Below are positions 9,799 to 17,927 of a DNA stretch of 64,000 bases, one piece after another. The first letter of the stretch is position 1. The number at the start of each line of letters is the position of its first letter. The notes below the pieces were generated by a model. The model did no database searches. It worked only from the letters and a program-made list of their open reading frames with translations, and had not been told where the DNA came from. Source of the stretch: Streptomyces sp. P3 (GTDB taxonomy: Bacteria; Actinomycetota; Actinomycetes; Streptomycetales; Streptomycetaceae); NCBI RefSeq assembly GCF_003032475.1, contig NZ_CP028369.1:7564001-7628000 (forward strand), read 5' to 3'. A program made the translations under genes and the position numbers.

Positions 9799-11634
9799 TC
9801 AGGAGCCGTACAGCGCCTCGACCTCTTTTGCGTAAGCGCTCTCGATCGCCTTGCGCTTCAGCTTCAGCGACGGGGTCAACAGCCCGTGCTCCTCGCTGAA
9901 GGGCTGGCCGAGGATGCGGAAGGTGCGGATCGACTCCGCCTTCGAGACCAGCGTGTTGGCGGCCACCACCGCCCGGCGGACCTCCGCCTCCAGGTCGGCG
10001 TCGCGGACCAGCTCCGCGGGCGTCATCTGCGGCTTGCCGCGCATCTGCAGCCAGTGCTCGACGGCCTCGTGGTCGAGCGTGACCAGGGCGGCCACGAACG
10101 GCCGGTCGTTGCCCACCAGAAGGCACTGGTGGACCAGGGGGTGGTCGCGCACCCGCTCCTCCAGCAGCCCCGGCGCGACGCTCTTGCCGCCCGAGGTGAC
10201 CAGGATCTCCTTCTTGCGGCCGGTGATGGTGAGATAGCCGTCCTCGTCCAGGGCGCCGAGATCGCCGGTGGCCAGCCAGCCGTCGTGCAGGGTCTCGTCG
10301 GTGGCCTTGGGGTTGTTCAGATACCCCTGGAAGACGTTGTCGCCGCGCAGCCAGATCTCGCCGTCGTCCGCGATGTGCACGGTCATGCCGGGGATGGCCT
10401 GGCCGACGGTGCCGTACCGGGTGCGTCCGGGCGGGTTGGCCGTCGCCGCCGCCGTCGTCTCCGTCAGGCCGTATCCCTCGTAGATCTGCACGCCCGCGCC
10501 GGAGAAGAACAGGCCGAGCCTGCGGTCCATGGCCGAGCCGCCGGACATCGCCTGCCGCACGCGTCCGCCCATGGCCGCGCGCAGCTTGGCGTAGACGAGC
10601 TTTTCGAACAGTTGGTGCTGCATGCGCAACCCCGCGGAGGGGCCCGGCCCGGTGCCCCACGCCTTCGCCTCGACCGCCTCGGCGTACTGCACGGCCACGT
10701 CCACGGCCTTCTCGAACGGCCCCGCCCTGCCCTCCCGCTCCGCCCTGCGCCGGGCCGCGCCGAACACCTTCTCGAAGATGTACGGCACGGCCAGGAAGAA
10801 CGTCGGACGGAACGCCTGCAGGTCGGGCAGGAGCGCGGACGCGTGCAGCTGGGGCTGGTGGCCGAAGCGGACCCTGCCACGGATCGCGGCGATCTGTACC
10901 ATCCGTCCGAAGACGTGCGCCAGCGGCAGGAACAGCAGGGTCGCCGCCTCGTCGCCCTTCCTGGAGTGGAACACCGGTTCCCAGCGCTCGATGACGGTGT
11001 CCGCCTCGAACATGAAGTTGCCGTGCGAGACGACGCAGCCCTTGGGCCGGCCGGTGGTCCCCGAGGTGTAGATGATCGTCGCGGTGGAGTCGGGGGTGAC
11101 CGCCTCCCGGTGACGGTGGACCACCTCGTCCTCGATGGCCGCGCCGGCGTCGTACAGCTCCTGCACGCAGCCCGAGTCCAGCTGCCACAGCTGCCGCAAC
11201 TGCGGCAGGCGGTCGATGACGGTGGCGATCGTCATGGCATGGTCCTCGTGCTCGACGACGGCGGCCGTGCACTCGGCGTCGTAGAGCATCCAGAAGCACT
11301 GCTCGGCGGACGAGGTGGGGTAGACCGGCACCACCTGGGCGCCGATGGTCCACAGGGCGTAGTCGAACAGGGTCCACTCGTAGCGGGTGCGGGACATGAT
11401 CGCGACGCGGTCGCCGAACCGGATGCCCTGGGCGAGAAGGCCTTTGGACAGGGCGAGGACCTCGTCGCGGAACTCGGCGGAGGTGACGTCCCGCCACTCG
11501 CCGTGTTCGTCCTTGCGGCCGAGCGCGATGTAGTGCGGGTCCTCCTGGGCGTGCCGGAAGACGACATCGGCCAGACCGCCGACCGGTGGTGGCAGCGCCA
11601 ACGCAGGGTTGGTGAACTCCCGCAAACTTCCCAC
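9799..11634 (-). CDS. Long-chain fatty acyl-CoA ligase (AMP-forming, FadD15 type)
   Basis: Activates fatty acids through an acyl-adenylate. 611 aa, near the family's usual 600. Motifs: P-loop TIIYTSGTTGRPKG, YGLTETTAAATAN, adenylation motif WLATGDLGALDEDGYLTITGRKKEILVTSGGK with the catalytic Lys near the C-terminus. It starts with GTG 11634 (GSLREFTNPALA); a TTG three codons later is an alternative. It reads toward the aldo/keto reductase gene with no visible terminator. The divergent region upstream abuts a damaged LysR gene. Confidence 0.88.
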   Translation of the reverse strand: MGSLREFTNPALALPPPVGGLADVVFRHAQEDPHYIALGRKDEHGEWRDVTSAEFRDEVLALSKGLLAQGIRFGDRVAIMSRTRYEWTLFDYALWTIGAQVVPVYPTSSAEQCFWMLYDAECTAAVVEHEDHAMTIATVIDRLPQLRQLWQLDSGCVQELYDAGAAIEDEVVHRHREAVTPDSTATIIYTSGTTGRPKGCVVSHGNFMFEADTVIERWEPVFHSRKGDEAATLLFLPLAHVFGRMVQIAAIRGRVRFGHQPQLHASALLPDLQAFRPTFFLAVPYIFEKVFGAARRRAEREGRAGPFEKAVDVAVQYAEAVEAKAWGTGPGPSAGLRMQHQLFEKLVYAKLRAAMGGRVRQAMSGGSAMDRRLGLFFSGAGVQIYEGYGLTETTAAATANPPGRTRYGTVGQAIPGMTVHIADDGEIWLRGDNVFQGYLNNPKATDETLHDGWLATGDLGALDEDGYLTITGRKKEILVTSGGKSVAPGLLEERVRDHPLVHQCLLVGNDRPFVAALVTLDHEAVEHWLQMRGKPQMTPAELVRDADLEAEVRRAVVAANTLVSKAESIRTFRILGQPFSEEHGLLTPSLKLKRKAIESAYAKEVEALYGS

Positions 11635-11745
11635 CCCGCTTCCGTACCCCGCATTCCCATGGCCGCACAGCGCCGTGAAAGCTACCCCACCCGGCGACAG
11701 GGCGGGAGGGGTGCCGCAGGCGGGAGACGTTCCCGTCCACGCTGG

Positions 11746-12576
11746 TCAGGGCGGGAAAAAGGGCTCACAAGGGGAAGGGCCGGACACAAAGCTGACGGTT
11801 GAGTAAGTTTCGGCACCGTAATCTCCACCGAATCTGCCCGTACCGCTTACGCCGCCCGACCCTCCCGCCGGGCCCTTCACGGCGCGGCGGCTCTCCTCGG
11901 CGGCGAGCCCGGGCCGTCGGGCGGACGCGGCGCCGACCGCGGGGCGGCGGTCGGCCGGTGCAGCCGGTCGCCGCCCGCCAGCATCGCCGCCGCCAGGGCG
12001 TCCCGCGGCGCTCTCGGCCCCGCGGATCAGCGGGACCGGCCGCCCCGCGTCCGGGCGCAGCCGTTCTGCGCCGATCCAGACCAGCTCGTCGTGCCACACC
12101 GGCTTGCCGCGCGGATCCTCGGGGCGCCGCTTGGCCGACACCAGGTCCAGCTTGCCCGCGGCGAGCCGCTCGTGCAGGGTGCCCGACAGTTCCACCGTCA
12201 GTCCCAGGTCGACCTCCGGGTGATCGGAGCGGAAACTTTCCAGAATTTCCGGCAACCGGGTCGGCACGAAGTTCTCGGACGCTTCGAAGGGCAGCCGGCC
12301 GCGCAGCCGGGTGCCGGTGAAGAACGCGGCGGCCTGATCGTGGGCGTCGAGGATCCGGTGTGCGGAGCCGAGCATGGCCTCACCGTCCTCGGTCAGTTCC
12401 ACCGAGTGTGTGTCCCGGGTGAACAGGGTGCGACCGGTCGCGTCCTCCAGCCTTCGCACGTGCTGACCGACGGTGGACCGGCGCAGTCCGAGCCGCCGCG
12501 CCGCCTGCGTGGAACTGAGCGTCTGGGCGACGGCGAGGAAGGCGCGCAGATGGGAGGGCTCGTACACATACGCCAC
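11746..12576 (-). CDS. LysR-type regulator, C-terminal half apparently degraded
   Basis: The first about 170 residues are a good LysR protein: winged helix (STQAARRLGLRRSTVGQHVRRLED), linker, then the first half of the effector domain (LPFEASENFVPTRLPEILESF, LDLVSAKRRPEDPRGKPVWHDELVWIG). From about residue 185 the frame turns into Gly/Ala/Arg-rich sequence (AGRPGGGDAGGRRPAAPAD) with no resemblance to the rest of the domain. Another frame from about 12010 reads RDALAAAMLAGGDRLHRP, which may be the older continuation. It is probably a frameshifted or truncated gene, though the DNA-binding half could still be made. GTG start. Confidence 0.6.
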   Translation of the reverse strand: MAYVYEPSHLRAFLAVAQTLSSTQAARRLGLRRSTVGQHVRRLEDATGRTLFTRDTHSVELTEDGEAMLGSAHRILDAHDQAAAFFTGTRLRGRLPFEASENFVPTRLPEILESFRSDHPEVDLGLTVELSGTLHERLAAGKLDLVSAKRRPEDPRGKPVWHDELVWIGAERLRPDAGRPVPLIRGAESAAGRPGGGDAGGRRPAAPADRRPAVGAASARRPGLAAEESRRAVKGPAGGSGGVSGTGRFGGDYGAETYSTVSFVSGPSPCEPFFPP

Positions 12577-12812
12577 CCCAGGGCTGCCCCAGTGCCGGTC
12601 ATCGTGTTCCGTGATGACGGTGAGAGCGGTGTACGGGATTCCCGATCACGGACCCGAGGAGGACGATGGAGAGGGCCCTCCGGTCCCCGGCCCCGCCCGC
12701 TTGCCCGCTCGCCCGCAGCGACGGACCTCCGGTGCGTGCCGGCGGTCCGCACGTACCAGGGGTCGGAAACCTTTCGGGAACAAGCACTCCTTCGAACAGC
12801 ACGTGGAGCACC

Positions 12813-13829
12813 GTGAAACGCCTGCAGTGGCCGAGCCGGATGCCGGTCGACCCCTACATCCTGCTGTTGCTCGCGACCGTCGGGCTCGCCGCGCTGTTCC
12901 CGGCGCGCGGTGCCGCCGCCGATGTGGCCTCCGGCGCCTCGACCGCGGCCATCGCCTTCCTCTTCTTCCTGTACGGCGCCCGCCTGTCCACCCGCGAGGC
13001 GCTGGACGGGCTGAAGCACTGGCGACTGCACGTGACGGTGCTGGCCTGCACGTTCGTGGTCTTCCCGCTGCTCGGCCTGGCCGCCCGCGGCCTCGTCCCG
13101 GTCCTCCTCACCCACCCGCTCTACCAGGGGCTGCTTTTCCTCACCCTCGTGCCGTCGACCGTCCAGTCGTCGATCGCCTTCACCTCGATCGCCCGTGGCA
13201 ACGTGCCCGCGGCGATCTGCGCGGGCTCCTTCTCCTCCCTGGTCGGCATCGTCGTCACCCCGCTGCTGGCGGCGGCCCTGCTCGGCAGCAACGGCGTCGG
13301 CTTCTCGGCGGACTCAGTCGTCGGGATCGTGCTGCAACTGCTCGTGCCGTTCCTCGCGGGGCAGGTGCTGCGACGCTGGATCGGCGGCTTCGTCACCCGG
13401 CACAAGAAGGTGCTCGCGCTCGTCGACCGCGGTTCGATCCTCCTCGTCGTCTACACCGCCTTCAGCGAGGGCGTGGTCCAGGGCATCTGGCACCGGGTGA
13501 GCGCGGTGCGGCTGGGCGGACTGCTCGTGGTCGAGGCCGTGCTGCTCGCGGTGATGCTCGCCCTGACCTGGTACGGCGGCCGGGCGCTGCGGTTCGGCCG
13601 TGCGGACCGGATCGCCCTGCAGTTCGCCGGCTCCAAGAAGTCCCTCGCCTCGGGACTGCCCATGGCGAGCGTCCTGTTCGGCGCGCACGCCTCCCTCGCG
13701 GTGCTGCCGCTGATGCTCTTCCACCAGATGCAGCTCATGGTGTGCGCGGTCATCGCCAAGCGCCGGGCCCGCGATCCACTGGAGCCGCCGCACGAACGCA
13801 CCGGCGAGCGGACACAGGCGACGGCGTGA
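12813..13829 (+). CDS. Bile acid:sodium symporter-like transporter (SBF/YfeH type)
   Basis: Membrane protein of 338 aa with 9-10 predicted hydrophobic segments (PYILLLLATVGLAALFP, AIAFLFFLYGARLS and others). The motifs LTLVPSTVQSSIAFTSIARGN and FAGSKKSLASGLPMASVLF are signatures of the YfeH branch of the SBF family. The start GTG 12813 (ACGTGGAG upstream) removes 49 low-complexity residues from the longest frame. Transported solute unknown. Divergent from the damaged LysR gene, which may once have controlled it. Confidence 0.85.
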   Translation: MKRLQWPSRMPVDPYILLLLATVGLAALFPARGAAADVASGASTAAIAFLFFLYGARLSTREALDGLKHWRLHVTVLACTFVVFPLLGLAARGLVPVLLTHPLYQGLLFLTLVPSTVQSSIAFTSIARGNVPAAICAGSFSSLVGIVVTPLLAAALLGSNGVGFSADSVVGIVLQLLVPFLAGQVLRRWIGGFVTRHKKVLALVDRGSILLVVYTAFSEGVVQGIWHRVSAVRLGGLLVVEAVLLAVMLALTWYGGRALRFGRADRIALQFAGSKKSLASGLPMASVLFGAHASLAVLPLMLFHQMQLMVCAVIAKRRARDPLEPPHERTGERTQATA

Positions 13830-13912
13830 GCCGTTCGCCGGGGGAAGAGGAGAAACCCGGTACGGCAAGAAACCCGTTACGGTGCCTGCGCCGACGTTAC
13901 GAAACCCATCAG

Positions 13913-14093
13913 GCGCCCGGATCGTGTTGCGGGAGCGGTTTCGGCGCCGGGGTCACGCGCGCGGGCGGTTGCGGCGCCCGGACTGCGTTACGGTAGCGGT
14001 TTCGACACCCGGACTGTGTGGCGATAGCGGTTTCCACCCTCGGATCGCGTTGCGGGAGCGGTTTCGGCACCCGGACAGCGGGTTGGGGGCACG
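13913..14093. repeat. Six degenerate tandem copies of a 31-bp unit
   Basis: In the 346-bp gap after the transporter gene, contiguous units begin at 13913, 13944, 13974, 14005, 14036 and 14067, the last one partial. A typical unit starts GCGCCCGGATCGTGTTGCGG and ends AGCGGTTTCG. Copies differ at several positions, and there are no spacers between them, so this is not a CRISPR array. Confidence 0.8.
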
Positions 14094-14175
14094 GCACCCG
14101 ACCCGCGAATCAGTTCACGTGGCTGTTGATCCCTGATCTCCGGCACGGACGGCTGACGGGGGATAGCGTTCCGTC

Positions 14176-14703
14176 ATGACCGTCCCCCACGCGCTCGATC
14201 CCGCGCGCACCGCACTGATCCTCGTCGATCTGATGGACCGCATCGTCGCCCTCCCCCTCGCGCCCCGCAACGGCGCCGAAGTGCTGCAGGCCGCACAGGA
14301 GTTGGCGGACTCCTTCCGCTCGGCGGGAGCCCTCGTCGTGCTCGTCCGCGTCGAGCGTCCGGGGGTCGTCGAGCAGCCGTCCGGCAGCGGACTGGTCCAG
14401 GGGCTGTCGCGGGACGGCGACGTGGAGATCGTCAAACGGACGATCGGCGCCTTCCAGGGAACCGGCCTGGACGACAGTCTCCGTGAACGAGGCGTCACCA
14501 CCTGCGTGTTCGCGGGCATCGCGACGAATCTCGGCGTCGAGTCCACCGCCCGCGCCGCCGGCGACCTCGGATACGAGCTGGTCTTCGTCGAGGATGCGAT
14601 GGCCGCCCTCACCGGGCCCGAACACGAGGCGTCGGTGAAGCTCGATTTCCCCCGGCTCGGCACTGTGGTCCACACGGCCGACGTGCGCTTCACGCGGGAC
14701 TGA
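14176..14703 (+). CDS. Isochorismatase-family hydrolase without the nucleophilic cysteine
   Basis: 175-aa cysteine-hydrolase-fold protein. The catalytic Asp is D18 (LILVDLMDR) and the Lys lies in VEIVKRTIGAF. The usual Cys before VE(S/A)TAR is replaced by Gly (ATNLGVESTARAAGDLGY), as in true isochorismatases and some uncharacterised relatives, so an amidase mechanism using Cys is unlikely. ATG 14176 follows GGGGGAT. It stands alone; function is unresolved. Confidence 0.8.
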   Translation: MTVPHALDPARTALILVDLMDRIVALPLAPRNGAEVLQAAQELADSFRSAGALVVLVRVERPGVVEQPSGSGLVQGLSRDGDVEIVKRTIGAFQGTGLDDSLRERGVTTCVFAGIATNLGVESTARAAGDLGYELVFVEDAMAALTGPEHEASVKLDFPRLGTVVHTADVRFTRD

Positions 14704-15013
14704 GCCTGGTTGGGCCGACCCTGGCAGCGGCGGCGGCAGCGGCGGCAGCGGCGGGCCGAGGGGGACGGAGGCCTCCGGACGCGTCCGGCGAGGGGCTTCC
14801 TCGCGCCCGGCCGGGGCGCCGGCCGACGGCGGAGTCGCCGAGGCAGCGGGCGGCCCGGCAGCGTCAGCTCGGGCAGCAGGCAGCCCGGTGGCGGTGCGGG
14901 TGCCGGGACCGGGCCGGCGCGCGGGTGAGCGGGGCGCGCTGAAGGGGGGCACCGCGGCGCAGGGGGCGTTCCCCGCCGGTGGGGGCCGCGCCGCCGGGCC
15001 GCGGGGGACCGGG
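14704..15013. other. Intergenic region with simple GCGGCA repeats
   Basis: The 310 bp between convergent genes contains a run of GCGGCGGCA-type triplet repeats at about 14724-14755 and otherwise GC-rich sequence. I see no gene or clear terminator. Confidence 0.5.
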
Positions 15014-15862
15014 TCAGCCCTGGGCGGCCGGGGCCCTCAGGGCTATGCGGTCCTCACCCGCGTACACGTTCATGGAGCTGCCCCGCAGGAAGCCCACCAG
15101 GGTCAGTCCGGTCTCCACGGCCAGGTCCACCGCCAGCGAGGAGGGCGCGGAGACCGCCGCGAGCACCGGGACGCCCGCCATCACGGCCTTCTGCGCCAGC
15201 TCGAACGAGGCCCGGCCCGAGACCAGCAGGATCGCCCGCGACAGGGGCAGGTCCCCGCTCTGCAGGGCACGGCCGACCAGCTTGTCCACCGCGTTGTGCC
15301 GGCCCACGTCCTCCCGGACGTCGAGCAGTGCGCCGTCCTCGGAGAACAGGGCGGCCCCGTGGAGCCCTCCGGTCCGGTCGAACACCCGCTGCGCCGCGCG
15401 CAGCCGGTCGGGCAGGACGGCGAGCAGCTCGGGCTCGATCCGGAGCCGGGGGGTGTCGGCGACGGGCCAGCGGGTCGTCGTGCGCACCGCGTCCAGGCTC
15501 GCCTTGCCGCACAGGCCGCACGAGGAGGTGGTGTAGACGTTGCGCTCGAGGGTGATGTCGGGGATCGCCACTCCGGGCGCGGTGCGTACGTCCACCACGT
15601 TGTAGGTGTTGCTCCCGTCGGCTGTCGCGCCCGCGCAGTAGACGATGTTCTGGAGGTCGTCCCGCTCGGCCAGCACGCCCTCGCTGACCAGGAAACCGGC
15701 GGCCAGCGCGAAGTCGTCACCGGGCGTGCGCATCGTGATCGCCAGCGGTTTGCCGTTGAGCCGGATCTCCAGTGGCTCCTCGGCGACCAGGGTGTCCGGG
15801 CGGGTGGAGACCGCGCCGTCCCTGATGCGGACCACCTTGCGTCGTTCGGTGACTCGTCCCAT
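15014..15862 (-). CDS. fdhD: Formate dehydrogenase sulfurtransferase FdhD
   Basis: Passes sulfur from IscS to the molybdenum/bis-MGD cofactor of formate dehydrogenase. 282 aa; ATG 15862. The catalytic motif SSCGLCGK places the two cysteines at C115 and C118. DVGRHNAVDKLVG and LLVSGRASFELAQKA are family hallmarks. Just upstream on the same strand is the last part of a formate dehydrogenase-type Fe-S protein gene, now a relic, so FdhD must serve an enzyme encoded elsewhere. A formate/oxalate-type transporter is divergent. Confidence 0.95.
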   Translation of the reverse strand: MGRVTERRKVVRIRDGAVSTRPDTLVAEEPLEIRLNGKPLAITMRTPGDDFALAAGFLVSEGVLAERDDLQNIVYCAGATADGSNTYNVVDVRTAPGVAIPDITLERNVYTTSSCGLCGKASLDAVRTTTRWPVADTPRLRIEPELLAVLPDRLRAAQRVFDRTGGLHGAALFSEDGALLDVREDVGRHNAVDKLVGRALQSGDLPLSRAILLVSGRASFELAQKAVMAGVPVLAAVSAPSSLAVDLAVETGLTLVGFLRGSSMNVYAGEDRIALRAPAAQG

Positions 15863-15869
15863 GTCGTGA

Positions 15870-16139
15870 TCAGCCCCGGTTCTGTACGTGCTGGTAGCCG
15901 AAGCGGCCCTTGATGCAGAGGTTGTCGTGGGTCACCGGGTTGTCGTGCGGTGACGTGACCTTCACGTTCTCATTGTCCTGCACATGGAGTGTGGGACCGC
16001 GCCCCACCCCGCAGCACGCGCACACGGTCGTGGTCCGCGTGCCCGCCGCCTCGTCCCGGCCGGTACCCGGCCGCCCGCCGGACGTACGCCGACCGAACGG
16101 CAGTGCCCTCGGACGGCCCGACCGTTCGGCGCACCCCGC
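15870..16139 (-). pseudogene. 3' relic of an Fe-S (FdhA/NuoG-type) formate dehydrogenase subunit gene
   Basis: The frame from about 16040 to the TGA at 15870 reads TTTVCACCGVGRGPTLHVQD, then VTSPHDNPVTHDN and LCIKGRFGYQHVQNRG. This is the C-terminal Fe4S4 end of the roughly 280-aa Fe-S protein normally found next to fdhD. The expected CAYCGVGC has become CACCGVGR, losing a ligand cysteine, and more than 200 N-terminal residues are absent; the frame is closed by TAG at 16142. A GTG at 16025 could still start 51 codons, but no function is likely. It ends 7 bp before the fdhD start. Confidence 0.75.
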
Positions 16140-16211
16140 CTACCGCTCACCGTAAACGCTTCACGCTCCCCCTTCTCAGCGTCAGAAACGGGTTTCTACC
16201 GTTCAGGTTTC

Positions 16212-17546
16212 ATGAGTCCCCCCATCGCGCCGCCCGGCTGGAGCCGTTGGCTCGTCCCCCCGGCCGCCCTCTCGGTCCACCTCTCCATCGGCCAGGCCTA
16301 CGCCTGGTCGGTGTTCAAACCGTCGCTGGAGTCCGCGCTCGGTCTCAGCGGGACGCAGAGCGCGCTCCCGTTCCAGCTCGCCATCGTGATGCTCGGCCTG
16401 TCCGCGGCCTTCGGCGGCACCCTGGTGGAACGTAACGGGCCGCGCTGGGCGATGACCGTCGCCCTGGTCTGTTTCTCGTCCGGGTTCCTGATCTCCGCCC
16501 TCGGCGCCGCCGTCGAGCAGTACTGGCTGATCGTCCTCGGCTACGGCTTCGTCGGCGGAATCGGGCTGGGAATCGGTTACATCTCGCCCGTCTCCACCCT
16601 GATCAAGTGGTTCCCGGACCGCCCCGGCATGGCCACCGGAATCGCCATCATGGGCTTCGGCGGCGGCGCGCTCATCGCCTCTCCCTGGTCCGCGCAGATG
16701 CTCCAGTCGTTCGGCTCCGACAGCTCGGGCATCGCCCTCGCGTTCCTCGTGCACGGTCTCAGTTACGCGGTCTTCATGACGCTGGGCGTCCTGCTGGTGC
16801 GCGTGCCGCGCGGCGAGCGGCCGGTCGCCGGCGCGCCGAGCGCCGTCGAGGGCGTGCAGGTCTCGGCGCGCAGCGCGGTGCGCACCCCGCAGTTCTGGTG
16901 TCTGTGGATCGTGCTCTGCATGAACGTGACCGCCGGCATCGGCATCCTCGAGAAGGCCGCGCCCATGATCACGGACTTCTTCGCCGACACCTCCACCCCG
17001 GTCTCGGCCTCCGCGGCCGCTGGCTTCGTCGCCCTGCTGTCCGCGGCCAACATGGCCGGCCGGATCGGCTGGTCGTCGACCTCGGACCTGGTCGGGCGCA
17101 AGAACGTCTACCGTCTCTACCTGGGCGTCGGCGCCCTGATGTACGCCCTCATCGCCCTGATCGGCGACTCGTCGAAACCGCTGTTCGTCCTGTGCGCGCT
17201 GGTGATCCTCTCCTTCTACGGAGGGGGCTTCGCGACCATTCCCGCCTATCTCAAGGACCTCTTCGGGGCCTATCAGGTGGGCGCGATCCACGGCCGGCTG
17301 CTCACCGCCTGGTCGACGGCCGGCGTGCTGGGCCCGCTGATCGTCAACTGGATCGCCGACCGCCAGGAGGAGGCCGGCAAGGACGGCTCGTCGCTGTACA
17401 CCCTGTCCCTGTTCATCATGATCGGGCTGCTGGCCGTCGGGTTCGTCGCCAACGAGCTCGTCCGGCCCGTCCACGTCCGCCACCACGTACCCGCCCAGAG
17501 GAAGGCAGCCGATGCCGAACGACAGCAGCCCGAGTCCGCAGCCTGA
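16212..17546 (+). CDS. MFS transporter, OFA (oxalate/formate antiporter-like) family
   Basis: 444-aa membrane protein with about 12 hydrophobic segments. The family's N-terminus is clear (LSVHLSIGQAYAWSVFKPSL), with KWFPDRPGMATGIAIMGFGGGALI and FGGAFATIP-like GGGFATIPAYLKDLFG. ATG 16212 is chosen over an ORF that runs 76 codons further upstream through the promoter. The gene overlaps the next by 35 bp. With fdhD divergent, the likely cargo is formate or a related small carboxylate; this is inference from context. Confidence 0.88.
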   Translation: MSPPIAPPGWSRWLVPPAALSVHLSIGQAYAWSVFKPSLESALGLSGTQSALPFQLAIVMLGLSAAFGGTLVERNGPRWAMTVALVCFSSGFLISALGAAVEQYWLIVLGYGFVGGIGLGIGYISPVSTLIKWFPDRPGMATGIAIMGFGGGALIASPWSAQMLQSFGSDSSGIALAFLVHGLSYAVFMTLGVLLVRVPRGERPVAGAPSAVEGVQVSARSAVRTPQFWCLWIVLCMNVTAGIGILEKAAPMITDFFADTSTPVSASAAAGFVALLSAANMAGRIGWSSTSDLVGRKNVYRLYLGVGALMYALIALIGDSSKPLFVLCALVILSFYGGGFATIPAYLKDLFGAYQVGAIHGRLLTAWSTAGVLGPLIVNWIADRQEEAGKDGSSLYTLSLFIMIGLLAVGFVANELVRPVHVRHHVPAQRKAADAERQQPESAA

Positions 17547-17649
17547 CCGGCGGCCGCTGACCGCCTTCGCCTGGCTGTGGGTGGGGGCGCCGCTCGTCTA
17601 CGGGCTGTACGAGCTCGTACAGAAGGCGACGCAACTGTTCACCGGTTGA
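17512..17649 (+). CDS. Small membrane partner of the OFA transporter (45 aa)
   Basis: ATG 17512 behind an excellent GAGGAAGG site, within the 3' end of the OFA gene. The 45-aa product has a Pro-rich start and one transmembrane helix (TAFAWLWVGAPLVYGLYELV). Such 40-50-aa proteins regularly follow OFA genes in actinobacteria and are annotated as an MFS transporter small subunit. Overlap and the strong ribosome site argue that it is real and translated with the transporter. Confidence 0.85.
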   Translation: MPNDSSPSPQPDRRPLTAFAWLWVGAPLVYGLYELVQKATQLFTG

Positions 17650-17652
17650 CAT

Positions 17653-17678
17653 GATCCCCGGGCTGAAGTCCGGGGATC
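17653..17678 (+). terminator. Hairpin after the OFA transporter pair
   Basis: GATCCCCGG (17653-17661) pairs with CCGGGGATC (17670-17678) 3 bp after the stop of the 45-aa gene; 9-bp stem, 8-nt loop. Confidence 0.7.
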
Positions 17679-17927
17679 CCGGCCGTCCCCGCGGGCGGCC
17701 GGGCGGCTGCGCGGCACGAATGCCGGCAGGGCGCGGGCGCACCCGCCTTCGTTCCCGGGGCGCGTGTCCGGGCGGGCGGACGTTCGGCAGGTGGTCGGGC
17801 GTCCGAGAGCTATGGGGAAGCCGACAACCGGGGAACCGGTTTCCTGTCGCTTCACACGCCCTCGTACCGGTGAGTCACTGATCAGACTGGTGGATCCCGC
17901 AACCCACGGCAACGAGGGGACCCCCGA

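Noticed and set aside
13913..14093. CRISPR-like periodic repeats
   Set aside because: Units are contiguous with no unique spacers, diverged from one another, and no cas gene is present. The same holds for 46861-46953.
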